26,977 nucleotides of DNA from an uncultured bacterium. GTDB taxonomy: Bacteria > Spirochaetota > Brevinematia > DTOW01. The first letter of the stretch is position 1. Each line of letters starts with the position of its first letter. Shown here in pieces: positions 6,713 through 15,311 of the stretch. The position numbers and the translations under genes were made by a program. The notes beneath the pieces are model-generated. The model was not told where the DNA came from. It worked only from the letters and a program-made list of their open reading frames with translations, and searched no databases. Location: assembly GCA_937928175.1 (NCBI GenBank), contig CALFVP010000136.1:1-26977 (forward strand), written 5' to 3'.

Positions 6713-7333
6713 ATGCTAAAGTTAAATTTTTCATTAGAAGATGTAAAGTTTGATGAACAAGGGTTATTACCAGCAATAATACAAGACATAACAACTGGTA
6801 AAGTACTAATGCTAGGGTACATGAACCAAGAAGCTTTAATGAAAACAATAGAAACGGGTAAAACGTGGTTTTGGAGTAGATCAAGAAAAAGATTATGGAA
6901 CAAAGGTGAAACATCCGGAAATTACCATGAAGTAATATCTCTAACACTTGATTGCGATAACGATACTCTACTAGTAAAAGTTAAACCTCATGGACCTACA
7001 TGCCACACCGGTAATTACACTTGCTTCTACAAAGAAAAAGAAATACCCCCAGACCCATCAATAATAACCGAAGTATACAACGTAATAATCGAAAGGAAAA
7101 AAACAATGCCAGAAGGATCTTACGTAGCAAAAAAAATCAAAGAAGGAATAGATAGAATACTAAAAAAAATCACAGAAGAAGCAGGAGAATTTATAATAGC
7201 ATCAAAAAACCAAAACGAAAAAGAAATAGTATACGAACTAGCTGATCTAGTATTCCACTCGTTACTAGTACTAGGATACTTTGATATACCCATTGAAAAA
7301 TTGTATGAAGAACTTAAATCAAGAAGAAAATGA
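6713..7333 (+). CDS. hisIE: Bifunctional phosphoribosyl-AMP cyclohydrolase / phosphoribosyl-ATP pyrophosphatase
   Basis: This protein catalyses steps two and three of histidine synthesis: it hydrolyses PR-ATP to PR-AMP (HisE part) and opens the ring of PR-AMP (HisI part). HisI occupies about 1-108, with GETSGN, the metal site D80-C81-D82-N83-D84 and zinc cysteines C97 and C104 in CHTGNYTC. HisE occupies about 113-206, with KKITEEAGEFIIASK and ELADLVFHSLLVL. The start has AAGGAG 9 nt upstream. No other his genes are nearby, so the pathway is dispersed. The 3' end overlaps the rnpA reading frame by 29 bp. Confidence 0.95.
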   Translation: MLKLNFSLEDVKFDEQGLLPAIIQDITTGKVLMLGYMNQEALMKTIETGKTWFWSRSRKRLWNKGETSGNYHEVISLTLDCDNDTLLVKVKPHGPTCHTGNYTCFYKEKEIPPDPSIITEVYNVIIERKKTMPEGSYVAKKIKEGIDRILKKITEEAGEFIIASKNQNEKEIVYELADLVFHSLLVLGYFDIPIEKLYEELKSRRK

Positions 7334-7667
7334 TTTCTCATTCCCACAAAAATTACACAAAATAAGATACCTAAAACAATTTAGAAAACTAATAAAAGAA
7401 GGTAAAAATTTTAATCTATCGTTTGGAAATGTAACAGTACTAAAAAACGAAAACTCTATACTGAGGATAGCAATATCAATAAAAAAGAAATTTAATAAAA
7501 AATCAACTCAAAGGAATAAATTAAAAAGAATAATTTCTGAACTACTAAGAAAAGAAAAACATACACTGAAAGGTTTTGATATCTGGGTACAAGTAAAAAA
7601 ACAAACCACTAAAGAAAAAGTCCTAGAAGAATTAAAAAGTATTATAAAAGAGATTAAAACCTCATAG
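7305..7667 (+). CDS. rnpA: Ribonuclease P protein component
   Basis: This small basic protein binds RNase P RNA and helps mature the 5' ends of tRNAs. The 120-residue product has the family signature: N-terminal FPQKLHKIRYLKQFRKLIKEG-like start (read from about residue 13), the SIKKKFNKKSTQRNKLKRI core containing the RNxxKR motif, and a C-terminal GFDIWVQVKK strand. I choose the ATG at 7305 inside hisIE; an earlier ATG at 7281 adds eight unrelated residues. No strong ribosome binding site is seen, so translation may be coupled to hisIE. The usual neighbour rpmH is absent. The 3' end overlaps the convergent pyrE by 6 bp. Confidence 0.87.
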   Translation: MKNLNQEENDFSFPQKLHKIRYLKQFRKLIKEGKNFNLSFGNVTVLKNENSILRIAISIKKKFNKKSTQRNKLKRIISELLRKEKHTLKGFDIWVQVKKQTTKEKVLEELKSIIKEIKTS

Positions 7668-8300
7668 AAAAGAAATATAATCTTCCATCATCTTTATAAC
7701 ATCCAAAGAAACAATATTTCTTGCTTTAATAAAACCAACTATATCGAAAATGCTAACTATAGAAAAAACCTTAATCCCCAGCTCTTCTTCTATTTCAAAT
7801 TTTGCAATTTTATTGCTTTTTCCTATTTCCATTCTATCAACAGATACAACAACACCTAAAATTTTCGGATTACCGTTAATCCTAAGTATATCAACAGACT
7901 CCCTAATAGATAAACCAGAAGTAATAACATCTTCAACTATGACAACTTTATCATCCTCAGATATGCTACCAATAATTTTCCCACCTTCACCATGATCCTT
8001 TACTTCCTTTCTATTAAAAGCAACTTTAACAGTTTTTTTACCTATCTCGTACAACTTCATAGCAGTTACAACAGAAAGAGATATACCCTTATAAGCAGGA
8101 CCAAAAACTAAAGTTACATCAGGAAAATTTTCACCAACAGCAGTAGCGTAAAATTCACCAATTAAAGATAACTTCATTCCATCATTAATCTTTCCAGTGT
8201 CAATAAAATAAGGTGTCTTTCTACCACTTTTAGTCAAAAATTCACCAAAACGAATAACCCCAGATTCTATCAAAAAACTAATAAACTTTTCTTTATCCAC
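7662..8300 (-). CDS. pyrE: Orotate phosphoribosyltransferase
   Basis: This enzyme transfers phosphoribose from PRPP to orotate to form OMP in pyrimidine synthesis. The 212 residues contain SGRKTPYFIDTG near the N-terminus, GPAYKGISLS (orotate/phosphate loop), FNRKEVKDHGEGG (flexible catalytic loop with Lys/His), and the PRPP-binding signature VVIVEDVITSGLSI. The start is GTG at 8300, preceded by AAGGGG 8 nt upstream. No other pyr genes are present in the window. Its 3' end overlaps rnpA on the other strand, leaving no non-coding space for terminators. Confidence 0.94.
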   Translation of the reverse strand: MDKEKFISFLIESGVIRFGEFLTKSGRKTPYFIDTGKINDGMKLSLIGEFYATAVGENFPDVTLVFGPAYKGISLSVVTAMKLYEIGKKTVKVAFNRKEVKDHGEGGKIIGSISEDDKVVIVEDVITSGLSIRESVDILRINGNPKILGVVVSVDRMEIGKSNKIAKFEIEEELGIKVFSIVSIFDIVGFIKARNIVSLDVIKMMEDYISFL

Positions 8301-8370
8301 AATTAATACCCCTTTAATCTAAATTTTAAAAAAACTCATCAAACCATCACAATAAAATTAATCCCTCACT

Positions 8371-9222
8371 TCAATCACTTAAAGAAACTATAATTCTAGC
8401 TAAATCCTCAGGTATTTCTATAGGTGTCATATGACCAGAACCAAAAAGAATATGCACAGGCTTTTTAAAAAGCTGTGAAAATTTGTATTGAACTTGTATG
8501 GGTACAAGTTTATCATTATCCGAATAAACTATCTCGATATCTGGTAACTCACTCCTATCTATATCTTCAACAAAAACATCAAACAAATTTTTAGTTATTC
8601 TTAAAGCGCAAATCTTATTCCTAAGTGACTCAAAATGTATAGAAGTGTACTCTAAAAGGTAATTAGCTATATTTTCTTTAACCTTGTCAGATATAGGTAA
8701 TAAGAATAAAAACTCTTTAAGGTAAAACTTTATAAACAGAGGTACAGTAAAAAAACCAATCAAAAACCTAATAGGTTTGAAAAATGCAATTTTCAGTATA
8801 ACATTCAAACTTTTCCAAAACTCGTAGGTACCTATAGAGTTAACTAGTATTACTTTACTTACTATTGTTTTTGAAATTTTATACAGTTTATTAGCCAAGA
8901 ATAGAGAAATTTTACCACCAGTTGAATGCCCAACTATAGTAACATTTCTAAGGTTTAGTGTGATTATAAGTCTAGAGATTATATACACATTTTCATAAGT
9001 ATCAAATCTTAACTTAAGAGACCTCGAACTTTGTCCATGTCCCAACATATCAACAGCTATAATTCTATACTTCCTCTTATCGATATTATTTATAACAGGT
9101 ATCCAAGATTCTTTGGAAGTTAACCACCCATGTATAAAAATCAAAACTTTACTACCTCTCCCAATATCAAAGTAAGATATATACCTACTATCATCTATCT
9201 TAAAAAACTTTGTCTCAAACAT
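8371..9222 (-). CDS. Alpha/beta hydrolase
   Basis: This is a single-domain hydrolase of the alpha/beta fold, probably a carboxylic-ester hydrolase or lipase-like enzyme; the substrate is unknown. The 283 residues show the oxyanion segment FIHGWLTSKESW, then DMLGHGQSS, the nucleophile elbow GHSTGG, the acid-containing SDNDKLVP and the histidine motif GSGHMTP, giving a complete Ser-Asp-His triad. A basic, hydrophobic cap region (about 135-185) may associate with membranes. There is no signal peptide. It starts 4 bp after the der stop, with GGGTAGGGG just before the ATG, so it is the distal gene of the barrel-der-hydrolase operon. Confidence 0.87.
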   Translation of the reverse strand: MFETKFFKIDDSRYISYFDIGRGSKVLIFIHGWLTSKESWIPVINNIDKRKYRIIAVDMLGHGQSSRSLKLRFDTYENVYIISRLIITLNLRNVTIVGHSTGGKISLFLANKLYKISKTIVSKVILVNSIGTYEFWKSLNVILKIAFFKPIRFLIGFFTVPLFIKFYLKEFLFLLPISDKVKENIANYLLEYTSIHFESLRNKICALRITKNLFDVFVEDIDRSELPDIEIVYSDNDKLVPIQVQYKFSQLFKKPVHILFGSGHMTPIEIPEDLARIIVSLSD

Positions 9223-9226
9223 ACCC

Positions 9227-10615
9227 CTACCCTACCTTTTTGTTTTTCCTATCCTTTTCTCTAACTAAAATCTTTATTGGTACACCACCAAAATCAAAAA
9301 TTTCGGTTATTTTCTTTTTCAACAGATTTTCAAAATTCTTCCTAAAGTTCTCAATCTTATTAACAAAAACAATAAAAGTTGGTGGTTTAATATCAACTTG
9401 GGTTAAATAGTAAATTCTAAGCTTTGTCGAAACATCACCACTAAATAAATTAGGAATGTTATCCCTAATCTTTCTATTAAGTACACCAGTAGATATTCTT
9501 TTAGATGCTCTTTGAAAAACTTTAAAACATTCCTTAATTAAATTGTCAATATTATAATTCTCTTTACCCGAAACTAAGACAATAGGAGCATTGTAAATAC
9601 CTTCAAACATTCTTGAGAAAAAATCACTAAACGCCAGTAAATACTTTTTCATTTCATTCGGATCAAAAAGTTTATCTTTACCAACAACTAAATCCCATTT
9701 ATTAACAGCAACAACAAAAGGTTTAAAGTTTTCTGTAACTACCTTCAAAACCTTTTTATCCTGTTTTGTAATACCTTCTTTACCATCTATAACAACAATA
9801 ACAACATCAGAAGACCTAATAGCATTTTCAGTTCTTTCAATACCAAACCTTTCTATAATTCCAGATTTAAATATACTCCTTCTAAAGCCAGCAGTATCAG
9901 TAATCCTAACAACATTTTCACCAAATTCAAAAAAATCATCAACACTATCTATAGTAGTCCCAGGTTTATCATCTACCAAAACCCTTTCAGTACCTAATAT
10001 AGCATTCATTATGGTAGATTTACCAACGTTTATCCTACCAACAATACCTATTTTAATTTCATTTCTACTTGGAAAACTTTCTTCAAAATAACTAGAATCA
10101 CTACCCAAAAGAAAAGATTCTATGCTATTAAGTAAGTTACTAAAACCATACTTAGTTTTTGAAGATACAAAAATTATATCTTTAAAACCCAACCTATAAA
10201 CATCATCAACAACGAGAAGTTCTTGGTGTGCTGTATCAACTTTAGTAACAACTAACTTAACTTTGTTTTCAAATTTTCTAAGCATAGAAGATAATTCATA
10301 ATCTAAGTAAGAAACGTTATTGTACTCAACAGTAAAGATAACAAGATGAGAGTTTAAAATAGCTTCTTGAAGTAAAAATCTAATCCTATCAGTAAGCTTT
10401 GAAGGAATAGAAGAGTTCGTTTTATCAACCATAAATCCACCGGTATCCTGTAAAATAAACTTAACCTTACCAATTTCTACAATCTCTCTATTTATGTCAA
10501 TGGTAGTTCCAGGTTTATCAAAAACTATAGCCTTACCTCTACCAACAATAGCATTAAAAAGAGATGATTTACCAGTATTGGGTCTACCAACTATTGAAAC
10601 TACTTTCAACTTCAT
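9227..10615 (-). CDS. der: Ribosome biogenesis GTPase Der (EngA)
   Basis: Der is a tandem-GTPase factor for 50S subunit assembly. The 462 residues contain two G domains and a C-terminal KH-like domain. Domain 1 has GRPNTGKS (10-17), PGTT (35-38), DTGG (57-60) and TKVD (124-127). Domain 2 has GRINVGKS (193-200), PGTT (218-221), DTAG (240-243) and NKWD (305-308). The KH-like part ends GVPIKILVREKDRKNKK. The first-domain G4 motif is TKVD instead of the usual NKxD, which may alter guanine binding there. The ATG overlaps the stop of the upstream barrel gene as ATGA. Confidence 0.96.
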   Translation of the reverse strand: MKLKVVSIVGRPNTGKSSLFNAIVGRGKAIVFDKPGTTIDINREIVEIGKVKFILQDTGGFMVDKTNSSIPSKLTDRIRFLLQEAILNSHLVIFTVEYNNVSYLDYELSSMLRKFENKVKLVVTKVDTAHQELLVVDDVYRLGFKDIIFVSSKTKYGFSNLLNSIESFLLGSDSSYFEESFPSRNEIKIGIVGRINVGKSTIMNAILGTERVLVDDKPGTTIDSVDDFFEFGENVVRITDTAGFRRSIFKSGIIERFGIERTENAIRSSDVVIVVIDGKEGITKQDKKVLKVVTENFKPFVVAVNKWDLVVGKDKLFDPNEMKKYLLAFSDFFSRMFEGIYNAPIVLVSGKENYNIDNLIKECFKVFQRASKRISTGVLNRKIRDNIPNLFSGDVSTKLRIYYLTQVDIKPPTFIVFVNKIENFRKNFENLLKKKITEIFDFGGVPIKILVREKDRKNKKVG

Positions 10616-12195
10616 AGTTTTACTTTTAGCCCACCTGAAATGTAAAAAGGTTCAGAAATAACACTATCTTTTCTAACCTCAATCAAATTATTCAAAACGT
10701 TATCAGCTTTTAAAGTGATAGAAATATTCTTAATAACTTCCCACTCAATTTCTAAGTAAACAATTAAATAAGGTAAAATATCTTCGTTACCAAATTTACT
10801 ACTCTTAACGCTTTCACCCGAAGCTCCCAAAGATAAAGTAAAAGAACCAAATAAAAACTTAGAAGAAACCCCAACAGAATGAATAGAAACGTAAGGTATC
10901 ATAGGTAGAAACAAAGAAAATACATACTTCCCTTCAAAATTAAACCAATCAAACGATATAACATCTAAAATAACTTTTGAATACAAAGCATTAACGTTAT
11001 TAGTAGAATTTAAAACATAAACACCACCTAAATAGTCATCAAACACCTTATTTAGATAATAAGAATATCCCAAAAACAAATTAAGTAAACTATTTCCCAA
11101 AAAGAATAACTTAGAATTTAATTCAACTCCTACAACAGAATCACCTAAAGGTAAAGAATACATAAAATTCAATCCATTGTTTAAAAAATTAACATTAAAC
11201 CTTGTGTAATCTTTGAATATAGAAAGAAAAGTAATAAAACTATCGCTAAACTTGTATCCTAAACTAACCTTTGAAAACCACTCCATTGGCAAAAAAGTAT
11301 CGGGAACAATACCAACATCTAAACCAAACAACCAAGTATTTGCGTATACAGGAAACATAAAAGAAAACGAAACATCTCCGTAAACACCATTTGAAAACGT
11401 TTTTACATCCGTAAAACCAACAACATTAGCACCAAGACCAACCCCCATACTAAAGAAATTAAAACCTTCAATTCCATAAACGTAACCTAAATTAAGGTAA
11501 AAATCGTTAAAAGAAGTTTGATAACTGTAAAAAGATTTGTTTCTAATATTACCAAAATAATGGTTTAAATTCAATACAAAATTAAACGAAGAATCTTTAT
11601 CTATTCTATACCTTAACTTGGAATCAAAAGAAACAGTTCTACTCTTTTCATCAACGTAATTGGAATTATTCCACAAACCTCTAAACTCTTCATAAAAATC
11701 AAAAACAACATTCCAAAAAACGTAAGAAGAAGATACCCCAACGGAAACACCAGCAAGATCCAAATCCCTAAACGTATTCAAGTAAAAAATAGGTACATCG
11801 TAGTAAAAAACAACATCAGATCTCTTAAACCTACTAAACTTTACAACAGCACTAACACCAATATTTTCAACAGGTACTTGACTAAACCCCACAACAGAAA
11901 AATTCAAAATATCATTCATACCATAAGAGAAAAAAGATAATATTTTTGACCTAATTTCTCGAGAAAATTCTCTTTGAGCTTCCTCCTCAAGCATTTTGAA
12001 ATCTTTTATAGAACGATACTCATAAACTGACTTCTTTTGCTCTTTAGAAGGTACATTAACATCTCTCTTTTCAAAAACTGGAGAAACCGCACCCTCAGTA
12101 AAAAACTCCGTCTGTGGCAAAATAACCTCATTCGTATCTTCTCCAAAAATATACCCACAAAAAACAAAAACAAAAACAACCAAAAACCTTAACAT
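10612..12195 (-). CDS. Outer-membrane beta-barrel protein, TonB-receptor-like C-terminus
   Basis: I do not recognise a named family. The 527 residues begin with a signal peptide (about 1-18, ending YIFGED). A polar, charged segment follows (about 20-85, with a helical ML/EEEAQREF stretch). After that come many amphipathic beta strands ending in aromatic residues, as in an outer-membrane barrel. The end (NISITLKADNVLNN... ISGGLKVKL) resembles the last strands of TonB-dependent receptors, but no plug domain precedes the barrel. There is no Shine-Dalgarno before the ATG. It overlaps der by 4 bp (ATGA), an unusual partner for a ribosome-assembly GTPase, and follows the small gene at 12249-12485 by 53 bp. 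It may be a porin or a lineage-specific surface protein. Confidence 0.75.
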   Translation of the reverse strand: MLRFLVVFVFVFCGYIFGEDTNEVILPQTEFFTEGAVSPVFEKRDVNVPSKEQKKSVYEYRSIKDFKMLEEEAQREFSREIRSKILSFFSYGMNDILNFSVVGFSQVPVENIGVSAVVKFSRFKRSDVVFYYDVPIFYLNTFRDLDLAGVSVGVSSSYVFWNVVFDFYEEFRGLWNNSNYVDEKSRTVSFDSKLRYRIDKDSSFNFVLNLNHYFGNIRNKSFYSYQTSFNDFYLNLGYVYGIEGFNFFSMGVGLGANVVGFTDVKTFSNGVYGDVSFSFMFPVYANTWLFGLDVGIVPDTFLPMEWFSKVSLGYKFSDSFITFLSIFKDYTRFNVNFLNNGLNFMYSLPLGDSVVGVELNSKLFFLGNSLLNLFLGYSYYLNKVFDDYLGGVYVLNSTNNVNALYSKVILDVISFDWFNFEGKYVFSLFLPMIPYVSIHSVGVSSKFLFGSFTLSLGASGESVKSSKFGNEDILPYLIVYLEIEWEVIKNISITLKADNVLNNLIEVRKDSVISEPFYISGGLKVKL

Positions 12196-12248
12196 ATATA
12201 AAATGATGAAAATACCAACTAAACGTATTCAACATTCCCAAAAAAGAA

Positions 12249-12485
12249 TTATTTTATCTTAATTATAACAAGATTTTGGGATAAAGTTACATCGTCAATC
12301 CTAAAATTCGAGTTATCAAAAACATCTCTAAATTCTTCAATAAATTCATCAACGTTACCCGTTATAACAATATCGTAATCAATGTATCCTTCAGATATAC
12401 CTTTCCTTTTTTTCATCTTTACACTAGAAACGTAATCCAACATTTTCGAAACTTCTTTCTCAACTAAAACATTCTTAATACCCAT
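12249..12485 (-). CDS. Small hypothetical protein
   Basis: The 78-residue product is not recognised. It is charged, with a basic KMKKRKG stretch near 23-29, and has an alternating strand/helix pattern: GYIDYDIVITG strand, DEFIEEFRDVF helix, RIDDVTLSQNLVIIKIK strands. This would fit a small alpha+beta fold. There is no signal peptide or membrane segment. A second ATG at residue 15 is possible; neither start has a clear Shine-Dalgarno. It is divergent from the propeller protein gene and lies directly upstream of the beta-barrel gene, with which it may share a transcript. Confidence 0.6.
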   Translation of the reverse strand: MGIKNVLVEKEVSKMLDYVSSVKMKKRKGISEGYIDYDIVITGNVDEFIEEFRDVFDNSNFRIDDVTLSQNLVIIKIK

Positions 12486-12523
12486 TAGCTTAAGTGATAT
12501 TGTAGTAAAATAATTCTCAAAAT

Positions 12524-12552
12524 TTTACTTCAAATGACGTTTAAATTATTAT
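12524..12552 (+). promoter_or_regulatory. Promoter of the propeller-protein gene, possibly leaderless
   Basis: TTTACT (12524-12529) and TATTAT (12547-12552) are separated by 17 bp. The predicted start at about 12559 falls 2 nt before the ATG at 12561, and no Shine-Dalgarno is present between them. Confidence 0.4.
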
Positions 12553-12560
12553 ATTAATGT

Positions 12561-15212
12561 ATGAACCTAAAACAAGTTTTTATAAAACAAGTTTTTATAA
12601 AACGAGTTTTTCCAAAACAAGTTTTTCCAAAACTTCAAGTAATATTATTGATAATTTTTATTTCCTCCACTTGTTTTTCACAAATAACAGACACCTTAAT
12701 TTTTCAAGTCAACGATTATATAAAATCTTCTGCCCCTTTTCTAAACGGTTTCGTTTTTTCCACACCTAGAAAACTATACTACATAGATGCATTTTCAAAA
12801 AAACTATCTGAATTAAACATCGATACAAAATCAAAAGACACTCTAATAATATCTCTATGTTCATACTCAAACTATCTTTTTGTAGCTACAACTAAAGGAA
12901 TATTAGTAATGAATAACAACTTTTCAGTAATTTACGAAATAAACGAAAAGGACGGATTAAAAGATTTAAATATAACCTCCATGTACGCAGACAAAAACAC
13001 ACTATACATAGGTACAAGATTTCGGGGAATATACACTTTTAACTACGTACAAAAAATACTTGATAAACAACAAATAGACGTTATTAAAGGATTGGTGGAC
13101 AACTATATAAGAGACATTAAGATTTTATCATTTGATAAAGTAATATCAAGTTTTAACGGATTTTCAACATTTGATTACGTATCTTTACTTTACATTGGTT
13201 ATTCATCAAAAGAATACCCAATACTATCAGGTACCATACAATCAATATTACCTTTTGGTGATACAATATTTATTGGTACATCCTTAGGACTTATAAGATT
13301 TGACAGAAAAACCGAACAAATCCAAAAACTAAGTTTTAGCTCTGCAGTATTCTCAATGGAAATAATAGGTAAAACATTGATACTAGCAACATACGAAGGA
13401 ATAGTATTCTTTGATATAGAAACTGGAAATTATGAAATACCAACAAAAGAAATTCTGAGAGAACCAGTAGCAAGCACTGTATCAGTAAACGGTAATAAAA
13501 TATTTGTAGGATTTGACAACAAAAAAGGCACATTTTCTATACTAGAGTATCAAAAACCATTCCTAAAAATACAAAACATAAAATATACATCAAAAGATAA
13601 GGTATTAATACAACTGTACGGAAACAATATTTCATCAATCAAGAAAATAGACTTATCATTAAATTCGCTAAACATAACAAAAAGTTATTCACCTAAGCCA
13701 GAAATAAAAATTTTTAAAGACAATGTAGAATTATCTTTTAGTATCACTAATTTTCATGATGATACTTATCTAATAAACATTGATTACTTTTACGAAAATA
13801 AAAAAGAAACAGTAAAAGATATTTTTGTGGTTAAAACAAAAATATCTGGAATATCATTTAACCCTGTACCTTTGTTTATTAATCAAAGTAAAATCAACAT
13901 CATTGGTAAAATACCATCACTAACTATAAGCGAAATAAACGTAACTGTAAATGGTAGAGAAAGTACCCCAATCATAGAAAAAAGTCAAGATAACGTTGTA
14001 ATACCTTTAACATTGTCAGAAGGTACAAACGATATTAAAGTAATCCTAAAAGATTTCTTTAACAACCTGGCAACTAACTCCTTTACAGTAATCGTAGATA
14101 CTACTTCACCAACAATAATATCAGTAGAAGGTAACAAAATTATAGAAAAAGATAACTTATTTTCAGTTAAGATAATAGAACCATTTATAGAAAAAATTGC
14201 ATTCTCCGAAAGCATTAAAATTTCCAAGGAAGAAAGTATAAAAGATGGTAAAGAAATATTTTTCCCTGTTCCAAACAGAAACATAAAAACTCTAAAAGTA
14301 ATAGCGTACGACAAGGCTGGAAACGTAAGTAGTAAAGATTTCGAACTGGTATTCTCGGAAACTACTTCAGATATACTAATATCTCAGACACCAGAAACAA
14401 CAGAAAACCAAAATTTCAAACTTGATCTCAAATTCAAAGGCAAATTTAAAAGGGTAACGATATACCATCAAGGAATTCCAATACTTTCATCCGATAACAT
14501 ACCTGAAAAATTATCAACAAACGTACAACTTCAACCAGGTAAAAATATAATAAGAATAGAAGGAATACCTAACGAAGGTAACATAATAAACAAATCAATA
14601 CTAACCGAATACATAACTAAAACTAAGTTAGCAGAATCAACAGAAAAATATCCACTGACTACACTACCAATAAACACTGAAATAGAGAGATTAAAAAGAG
14701 AAAACGAAGAACTTAAAAGGAAAATAGAAGAATTAGAAAATGCTATAAAAAAACTTTCTCAAGGTAAAACAATTGAAACTACTTTGCCAAAAGTAATAAC
14801 AGTATCAATTGAATCTATACCGTCTCTTATAAAAGTACCTTACTCACCTGATGTTGACAATTTTTCAAAAATATCAAAGAAATTATATGGATCTGAGAGT
14901 TTTTCTGTATACTTTTACTACCTTTTCAAAGACACTAAAATATCAAAATTAATATCTGAAAAAGGTTATATAATAGCCCCAAACAAAAAATTGATGGAAG
15001 AGGCTATAAAAACAAGAGATATTTCAATTTTTTCATTGTTATCTGCAATAATAGAGTGGGAAATATCAAAAGAGCTAAACACACCTAAAAACCTATCAAC
15101 CATAGCAACCGAACTTAACGTTAAATATTCTGGCAATACTTTAAAATCCGAAAAAGGATTAATGCTATCATTCTATAAAAAAGAAAACAACATAGTTGTA
15201 AATATTAAATAA
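12561..15212 (+). CDS. Exported protein: propeller-like N-terminus, Ig-like middle, coiled coil, LysM-like end
   Basis: The function is unknown. The first 24 residues are a repeat-encoded basic stretch (KQVFI/KRVFP units), followed by a hydrophobic export segment (about 26-40, ending STCFSQ). Residues about 45-330 contain repeats such as GLKDLNITSMYADKNTLYIGT and GTSLGLIRFDRKT, like the two-component-regulator (Reg_prop) beta-propeller. Residues about 330-690 look like beta-sandwich repeats (for example TVDTT/IVDTTSPTI). Residues about 708-740 form a heptad coiled coil (IERLKRENEELKRKIEEL). After it, NFSKISKKLYGSESF...GYIIAPN resembles a degenerate LysM. This would suit a periplasmic or surface structural or sensory protein. 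An ATG at 12557 in another frame is not used. Confidence 0.8.
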   Translation: MNLKQVFIKQVFIKRVFPKQVFPKLQVILLIIFISSTCFSQITDTLIFQVNDYIKSSAPFLNGFVFSTPRKLYYIDAFSKKLSELNIDTKSKDTLIISLCSYSNYLFVATTKGILVMNNNFSVIYEINEKDGLKDLNITSMYADKNTLYIGTRFRGIYTFNYVQKILDKQQIDVIKGLVDNYIRDIKILSFDKVISSFNGFSTFDYVSLLYIGYSSKEYPILSGTIQSILPFGDTIFIGTSLGLIRFDRKTEQIQKLSFSSAVFSMEIIGKTLILATYEGIVFFDIETGNYEIPTKEILREPVASTVSVNGNKIFVGFDNKKGTFSILEYQKPFLKIQNIKYTSKDKVLIQLYGNNISSIKKIDLSLNSLNITKSYSPKPEIKIFKDNVELSFSITNFHDDTYLINIDYFYENKKETVKDIFVVKTKISGISFNPVPLFINQSKINIIGKIPSLTISEINVTVNGRESTPIIEKSQDNVVIPLTLSEGTNDIKVILKDFFNNLATNSFTVIVDTTSPTIISVEGNKIIEKDNLFSVKIIEPFIEKIAFSESIKISKEESIKDGKEIFFPVPNRNIKTLKVIAYDKAGNVSSKDFELVFSETTSDILISQTPETTENQNFKLDLKFKGKFKRVTIYHQGIPILSSDNIPEKLSTNVQLQPGKNIIRIEGIPNEGNIINKSILTEYITKTKLAESTEKYPLTTLPINTEIERLKRENEELKRKIEELENAIKKLSQGKTIETTLPKVITVSIESIPSLIKVPYSPDVDNFSKISKKLYGSESFSVYFYYLFKDTKISKLISEKGYIIAPNKKLMEEAIKTRDISIFSLLSAIIEWEISKELNTPKNLSTIATELNVKYSGNTLKSEKGLMLSFYKKENNIVVNIK
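12568..12631 (+). repeat. Tandem 15-bp repeat at the start of the propeller-protein gene
   Basis: Four tandem copies of a 15-bp unit, AAACAAGTTTTTATA with small changes (the last two carry TCC in place of TAT), encode successive pentapeptides KQVFI, KQVFI, KRVFP and KQVFP. The unit length is a multiple of three, so gain or loss of copies would keep the frame and change only the length of the basic N-region of the export signal. Confidence 0.9.
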
Positions 15213-15271
15213 AACGTTTACATTCTTCAAATCTGTTACCGTTTAGTAAGAAAGATACACTTTTTATAAAC

Positions 15272-15300
15272 TTGAAAAATGTAAAAGAAAATTTTATATT
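15272..15300 (+). promoter_or_regulatory. Promoter of ssrA
   Basis: TTGAAA (15272-15277) and TATATT (15295-15300) are spaced by 17 bp. The predicted start near 15307 is about 5 nt before the mature tmRNA 5' end, consistent with RNase P trimming. It lies in the 99-bp spacer after the propeller gene, where nothing else is evident. Confidence 0.6.
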
Positions 15301-15311
15301 TTTTATGGCAA

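Noticed and set aside
12557..12769. Alternative frame through the repeats (TSFYK units) as a separate gene
   Set aside because: It overlaps the long export-signal-bearing frame, which continues for 883 codons; the shorter frame is a by-product of the repeat.
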